Shown here in pieces: positions 60,196 to 64,000 of a DNA stretch of 64,000 nucleotides. Each line of letters begins with the position of its first letter. Position 1 is the first letter of the stretch. Made by a program: the position numbers and the translations under genes. Location: assembly GCA_947252645.1 (NCBI GenBank), contig CAMXWF010000007.1, positions 1 to 64,000 on the forward strand, in the 5' to 3' direction. The DNA comes from an uncultured Bacteroidia bacterium (lineage in GTDB: Bacteria > Bacteroidota > Bacteroidia > Bacteroidales > CAJPTX01). The notes beneath the pieces were generated by a model. The model saw only the letters and a program-made list of their open reading frames with translations, was not told the DNA's origin and did no database searches.

Positions 60196-61116
60196 CTACT
60201 TAATCTTGTCAAACTGGTAGCCTAGCACCAACTCGTGGGTACCGTAGTTATACCGCAGCAGCGAGGTGTAGCTGAAGTCAAAGCTATAGCCAATTAGCAC
60301 CCTGTTGTTCCACTTGTAGCCAGCCATCACGGCCACCGCATCGTTGAATCGGTACGCCAGTCCACCCCACACCATGTTGTCGTAGGTCAGCTTGATATTG
60401 ACCTCAAATTGGAAAGGCGAGGGATATGAGTACTTGAGCAGAACGGCCGGCTCAAGCTCCAGGTAGTCGTAGAGATATACCATGTAGCCCGCCATGACAT
60501 AGACATGCGGCTTGAGTCCTATTCGACGCTTGGCCTCGGCATAGAACCTTGTGGGCAGCATGAACAGCTGGTGCGCCGATAGACCCACGTAGAAAAAAGT
60601 GGCATAGAGATAGACCCCAAGCGAGGCATCGGGGAGTACTTGGGTCTTACTCGTATAGTTCATCAAGGCAGGGTCTACTACCCCCTCAGCATTGAAATTG
60701 TCGCCCAAATCAAACTTGGTGGCATCTATGGTATAGGCCGTGAAGCCCAAGGAGATGGCCGCTGAAAGACGCATCTCATCGTTTAAACGAAAATTGTAGG
60801 AATAGGTACCCATAAGCCCGTTTCGCAGTGTCGGGCCAGTCATGTCATTGTAGAAAATGCCCCCAAAGCCCATAGGTTGCTTGGCATGCGGCCCATAGAC
60901 TGAAACCGAATTGGTAATGGGCGCATCTTCTATACCAACCCACTGAAAGCGGGAGTTGAGGCGTATCTGGTAGTAGTTGTAGGTCCCCACTATGGCCGGA
61001 TTAACCAGATAGGTGTTGAACATATATTGCGAAAACTGGTACATCTGCTGCCCCAAGGCCGCAGTGTCTACAAGCAGCACGAGGGTAAGTAGTATGGCCC
61101 AGAGGTATCGTCTCAT
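60196..61116 (-). CDS. PorP/SprF-family outer-membrane protein
   Basis: 306 residues. Signal peptide at about 1-22, then QMYQFSQYMFNTYLVNPAIVGTYNYYQIRLNSRFQW (in part: S-Q-Y-M-F-N...N-P-A), the hallmark start of PorP/SprF, and a beta-barrel body rich in Tyr and Phe with NNRVLIGYSFDFSY near the end. These proteins sit in the outer membrane and hold T9SS type B cargo at the surface. It lies 13 bp after the stop of a type B cargo gene, the classic pairing. The PorP of the core secretion apparatus is normally with porKLMN, absent here, so this is a cargo-specific paralogue. Confidence 0.9.
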   Translation of the reverse strand: MRRYLWAILLTLVLLVDTAALGQQMYQFSQYMFNTYLVNPAIVGTYNYYQIRLNSRFQWVGIEDAPITNSVSVYGPHAKQPMGFGGIFYNDMTGPTLRNGLMGTYSYNFRLNDEMRLSAAISLGFTAYTIDATKFDLGDNFNAEGVVDPALMNYTSKTQVLPDASLGVYLYATFFYVGLSAHQLFMLPTRFYAEAKRRIGLKPHVYVMAGYMVYLYDYLELEPAVLLKYSYPSPFQFEVNIKLTYDNMVWGGLAYRFNDAVAVMAGYKWNNRVLIGYSFDFSYTSLLRYNYGTHELVLGYQFDKIK

Positions 61117-61129
61117 TGCCTGTTGGGGC

Positions 61130-64000
61130 TTACCGCACTATTGTCACGGAGCCTGTCTTGGGGCGCCAGCCTTTCTGGTCGTCTAGGTTGAACCTTATAA
61201 CGTAGTAATATGTCCCTAACGGGAGCTCGGCGTGGCCAGAATAGGCAGTGCCGTCCCACCCCTTGGCTATCTCCTCGCCGTGCGCTTTCCACACCAACAT
61301 GCCCGTACGGTTAAAAACCTCCACTTGCATATCCGGGATAAGCTTCTGCAGGTCGGTGTAGAGGTTCCTGTATTCTGGATCCCCATTGCAGAGCCAACGG
61401 TCGTTGACACCATCACCGTTGGGCGTGAACACATTGGGTATTCGCAGCTGCTCTAGAACATTGAAGTAGACATCCACCGTCTCCACGCAACCATGGTTCT
61501 CCACGCTCACCCGCGTGCGCAGAAGATTCCTACTCCTGCCCGCAAACTCCCGCTTGACTACGTAGCCCCCGGTCCTATTCTCCTGGCTATAGAGCGTATT
61601 GGCATCCACTAGCACAAGAAACTTGTTCGCCTCTCCTTCTACGGGCTGGTATATCCCCTCGGGCTCAAACTTATAGTCCCTCGTCCCCAGCGCATCGGAT
61701 AGCGAAAAAGCCACTGTTGACGGTACGCCCGGCATCATGGCAAACACGGTGTAATCGCGCTCTGGGACGTACTCCTGCCCCCGCTTATCCACATAGCGCC
61801 GCGACTCTTCCGGCCAATGGGTGTAGGCAAAAATATTCACATCGCTCGAGGGTACATCCACTGCCAGACTGGAACGTATGATCTCACTCGACTCCACGAT
61901 GAGTGAATCCTTGGAAATGCAACCCTGCTGGCTCTTGGCCGTCACATGTACCATTGTACGACCTATTAGACCATAGTCGGTCCTATAGTTCCCCGTAGAC
62001 CCATCCTGCTCCAGTACCCCCTCCAACTGGTCAGAGCTCCCATATCTATAGAACACCTTTGCAACCCTATCCGCTCCTGCCGCCTCATTGGTCAAAGCCA
62101 ATTTCACCTTCAGTGGCTGCTCCGCACAAATCTGGGGAATGGGTGTGATTGCAATACCCACTTCGTGATCCGGGTCTCCCTTAATGGTAAACGGCTCATC
62201 GTACTCACACTGGCGCTTCTGCGGATCCTGTATCGTGGCATACGAACGGATATAATACTCACCTGCAGGCAGGGTAAGGGAGAGCGTCTTGCCATTGGCA
62301 AGCCCCCCCAGCAATTGCGTGGGCTCCGCCAACGGTTTCACGGTGTCTAGCACTGAAAACAACTTCACTGCGTAATCTATATAGGCTCCCTTCCTGACGG
62401 TAATGTCCACCGAGCTACTCGGCCGCGTCGGAGCTGACATATCCCCCTCCCAGCTGCACGAAGCCAGCTTGGGAACAATCGCGTAGGAAGCTGGGTAGCT
62501 AGAAGCCACCTCCAATTCTCCACTTTCGCCCCTACAGCCATGGGCATCTATTGCTGTCACAGTGTACTTACCTGCCTGCGCACCCTCCAAGGTCGGCACC
62601 GTTGTCCGTTGTAAATCAAAGCGACGCGATGATCTCCACTCAAACCCACCAAAGGGCTCCACCCCTCCCGACAAGTTCGCAGTCAGCGTAACCTTATCCG
62701 AGGGACAACCTAACTTCTTCCCCCCATTAGAAGAAACCAGCTCAACAACTATAGGAGCCGGACCCTCAACCGTCACTTGCCTCGGAGTAGTCAAGCAACC
62801 ACTACCATATGCGCACACAAGCTCATACGTGCCCTTAGACACCTGGAAATGCCGCTGAGGAAACTTATCCACCACCGCATGGGTCGCAGGATCCTGTAGT
62901 ATGTAATCCACACCAGCCTTATCCGCTGGCCTCACCTCCACCTCTATCACCCCGCTCCTATCGTCTGCGCACTTAGCTGCCTGCGTAGCAACCCCCACTA
63001 CCTCTAGACTCTCTGCAGCTGATACTTCAACTTCCTGCTTTTTGCTCACACACGTACCTCGAGACACCTGGAATGTATAATGACCCGCTCTTAACATCGG
63101 CCAGCTGTACGAAGGCTTTGCGGACGTTCGAGTCCCAGAAATCTCCCCCTGCACCGAAAGAGAATACAAAGCCACAGCACCTGTAGGAAGCTCCTCGCCC
63201 GTCCACGAAAGCTTCGCCACCCCATCGTCCCTCCCAGGGCAGCTAACTGCTGGCACATTGTCTAGCTTTAGCTCAAGCTGAGGCGCATCAAAGGTAATCA
63301 CGGGTGTCGCCTCCACGCTGCACCCATAGGCATCCACCACCTTTACCGAGTATTGCCCGTTGCCTAAACCAGGAAAATTAACCTTGGGAGCCGTACCCGT
63401 AGCCCAATTCTTTACTGGCTGTTCAGCACAAGCCACGCCATCCTTCATTAGCTGAAGCCTCAACGGTCGCTCCGTAGCATCCACACTAGCGGGCGGCTGC
63501 GCCGGCCAAGTGCTACCATCGTAGCCTACGGTGCCCACCCCCGTGACCTCCACACCTATCCTCCCCTCTGTCCCTCCCGCGCAGTAGGGCAGATCCTCCT
63601 TCGTCAACGTAGCAGACAACGGAAGATCCTTCACGTACTCCACAGCATTGCTAGCCAACGCGCAACCTCCAGACTTTACCAATCTCCTGAAAAGCTTCCC
63701 CAACACCAAGGGCCCAGCATAGGTGTCCGCATTGGCTCCCGACAACGACACCCCATCTATGGACCAACTATAGGTCAATGCCCCATCCCCCCCCTCAAGC
63801 GCTGGTAGCTGCGCACTGGCTGTCTTATTGCTCCCCGATATCGACACCACTTCGTCCTCAGGACAAACCACCCCCTTTAGTGAGACTAAGCTACCTGAGG
63901 CCCACGAGGATGCCGTGATCCTCTGCTCGGCCCTACCGATTAGTCTCTCTGGCAAGATGCTATTGCCCCCAAGTTGTGGAGTTACGCGCACCTCGAAGTC
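61130..64000 (-). CDS. T9SS type B surface protein with SprB-like repeats (partial, 5' end missing)
   Basis: The frame is open to the window edge: codons for DFEV precede the first possible GTG start at 63991, so the real start lies outside. At least 957 residues are seen. Repeated units of about 90 residues with ...C-P-G-R-D-D-G-V-A... and DAYGCS/DAHGCR resemble SprB repeats. The C-terminal about 90 residues (VFTPNGDGVNDRW, VEVFNRTGMLVW, GWDGTAYSG, LPLGTYYYVIRF) are the gliding-motility-associated CHU_C or type B sorting domain. It is exported by the Por system and held by the adjacent PorP/SprF-like protein. A run of eight G (63794-63787) falls in the codons for EGGD. Confidence 0.9.
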   Translation of the reverse strand, partial: DFEVRVTPQLGGNSILPERLIGRAEQRITASSWASGSLVSLKGVVCPEDEVVSISGSNKTASAQLPALEGGDGALTYSWSIDGVSLSGANADTYAGPLVLGKLFRRLVKSGGCALASNAVEYVKDLPLSATLTKEDLPYCAGGTEGRIGVEVTGVGTVGYDGSTWPAQPPASVDATERPLRLQLMKDGVACAEQPVKNWATGTAPKVNFPGLGNGQYSVKVVDAYGCSVEATPVITFDAPQLELKLDNVPAVSCPGRDDGVAKLSWTGEELPTGAVALYSLSVQGEISGTRTSAKPSYSWPMLRAGHYTFQVSRGTCVSKKQEVEVSAAESLEVVGVATQAAKCADDRSGVIEVEVRPADKAGVDYILQDPATHAVVDKFPQRHFQVSKGTYELVCAYGSGCLTTPRQVTVEGPAPIVVELVSSNGGKKLGCPSDKVTLTANLSGGVEPFGGFEWRSSRRFDLQRTTVPTLEGAQAGKYTVTAIDAHGCRGESGELEVASSYPASYAIVPKLASCSWEGDMSAPTRPSSSVDITVRKGAYIDYAVKLFSVLDTVKPLAEPTQLLGGLANGKTLSLTLPAGEYYIRSYATIQDPQKRQCEYDEPFTIKGDPDHEVGIAITPIPQICAEQPLKVKLALTNEAAGADRVAKVFYRYGSSDQLEGVLEQDGSTGNYRTDYGLIGRTMVHVTAKSQQGCISKDSLIVESSEIIRSSLAVDVPSSDVNIFAYTHWPEESRRYVDKRGQEYVPERDYTVFAMMPGVPSTVAFSLSDALGTRDYKFEPEGIYQPVEGEANKFLVLVDANTLYSQENRTGGYVVKREFAGRSRNLLRTRVSVENHGCVETVDVYFNVLEQLRIPNVFTPNGDGVNDRWLCNGDPEYRNLYTDLQKLIPDMQVEVFNRTGMLVWKAHGEEIAKGWDGTAYSGHAELPLGTYYYVIRFNLDDQKGWRPKTGSVTIVR

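Overview
The window is a GC-rich chromosomal segment of a Bacteroidetes bacterium, most likely a Porphyromonas-like member of the Porphyromonadaceae. Three things point there: three type IX secretion (T9SS) cargo proteins and a PorP/SprF-family protein, gldA, and promoters of the Bacteroidetes form TTTG-N19/20-TAnnTTTG instead of sigma70 boxes. No phage, CRISPR array or plasmid functions are visible. The only mobile-element trace is a decayed IS5-type transposase.

Layout. 1-1750 holds a heavily frameshifted secreted-protein gene and copy A of a dispersed repeat. 1765-10344 is a giant subtilisin-like T9SS protease. 10496-18485 carries a thiolase, an LTA-synthase-like transferase, a lipoprotein of eight tandem beta-sandwich repeats plus a PCMD-like domain, and an FtsX-type permease. 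18718-25519 is a leftward cluster: chemoreceptor, TonB-dependent receptor, lgt and rodA. 25520-27650 is gene-poor, with the IS remnant and repeat copy B. 27659-30425 is the rplM-rpsI-rpsB-tsf operon. 30552-34570 is a four-gene leftward set (secreted unknown, BPL_N-like lipoprotein, gldA, HAD phosphatase).

34617-44722 holds housekeeping genes: ubiX, cobO, ruvC, serS, tadA, a TPR protein, trpS, an AlkD-like HEAT protein, two tRNAs, and a TlpA-like thioredoxin overlapping a class IV aminotransferase. 45077-49801 holds an M48 peptidase, an acyltransferase, purS, tlyA, an ABC ATPase, a PduO-type adenosyltransferase and a DUF2795 protein. 49916-54860 is a sufBCDS operon. 55041-55596 has two small leftward genes, followed by repeat copy C. 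56057-64000 has a BspA-like T9SS cargo and, convergent with it, a type-B T9SS cargo followed by porP/sprF; the cargo runs off the window edge.

The clearest common theme is the cell envelope: T9SS cargo, lipoprotein maturation (lgt with several lipoproteins), cell-shape synthesis and surface-polymer transfer. I found no complete unknown defence or biosynthetic system. The points most worth following are the dispersed 11-bp-unit repeat, G8 tracts inside surface-protein genes, -7 boxes placed almost on start codons, a 29-residue membrane peptide, and a chemoreceptor with no chemotaxis genes nearby.
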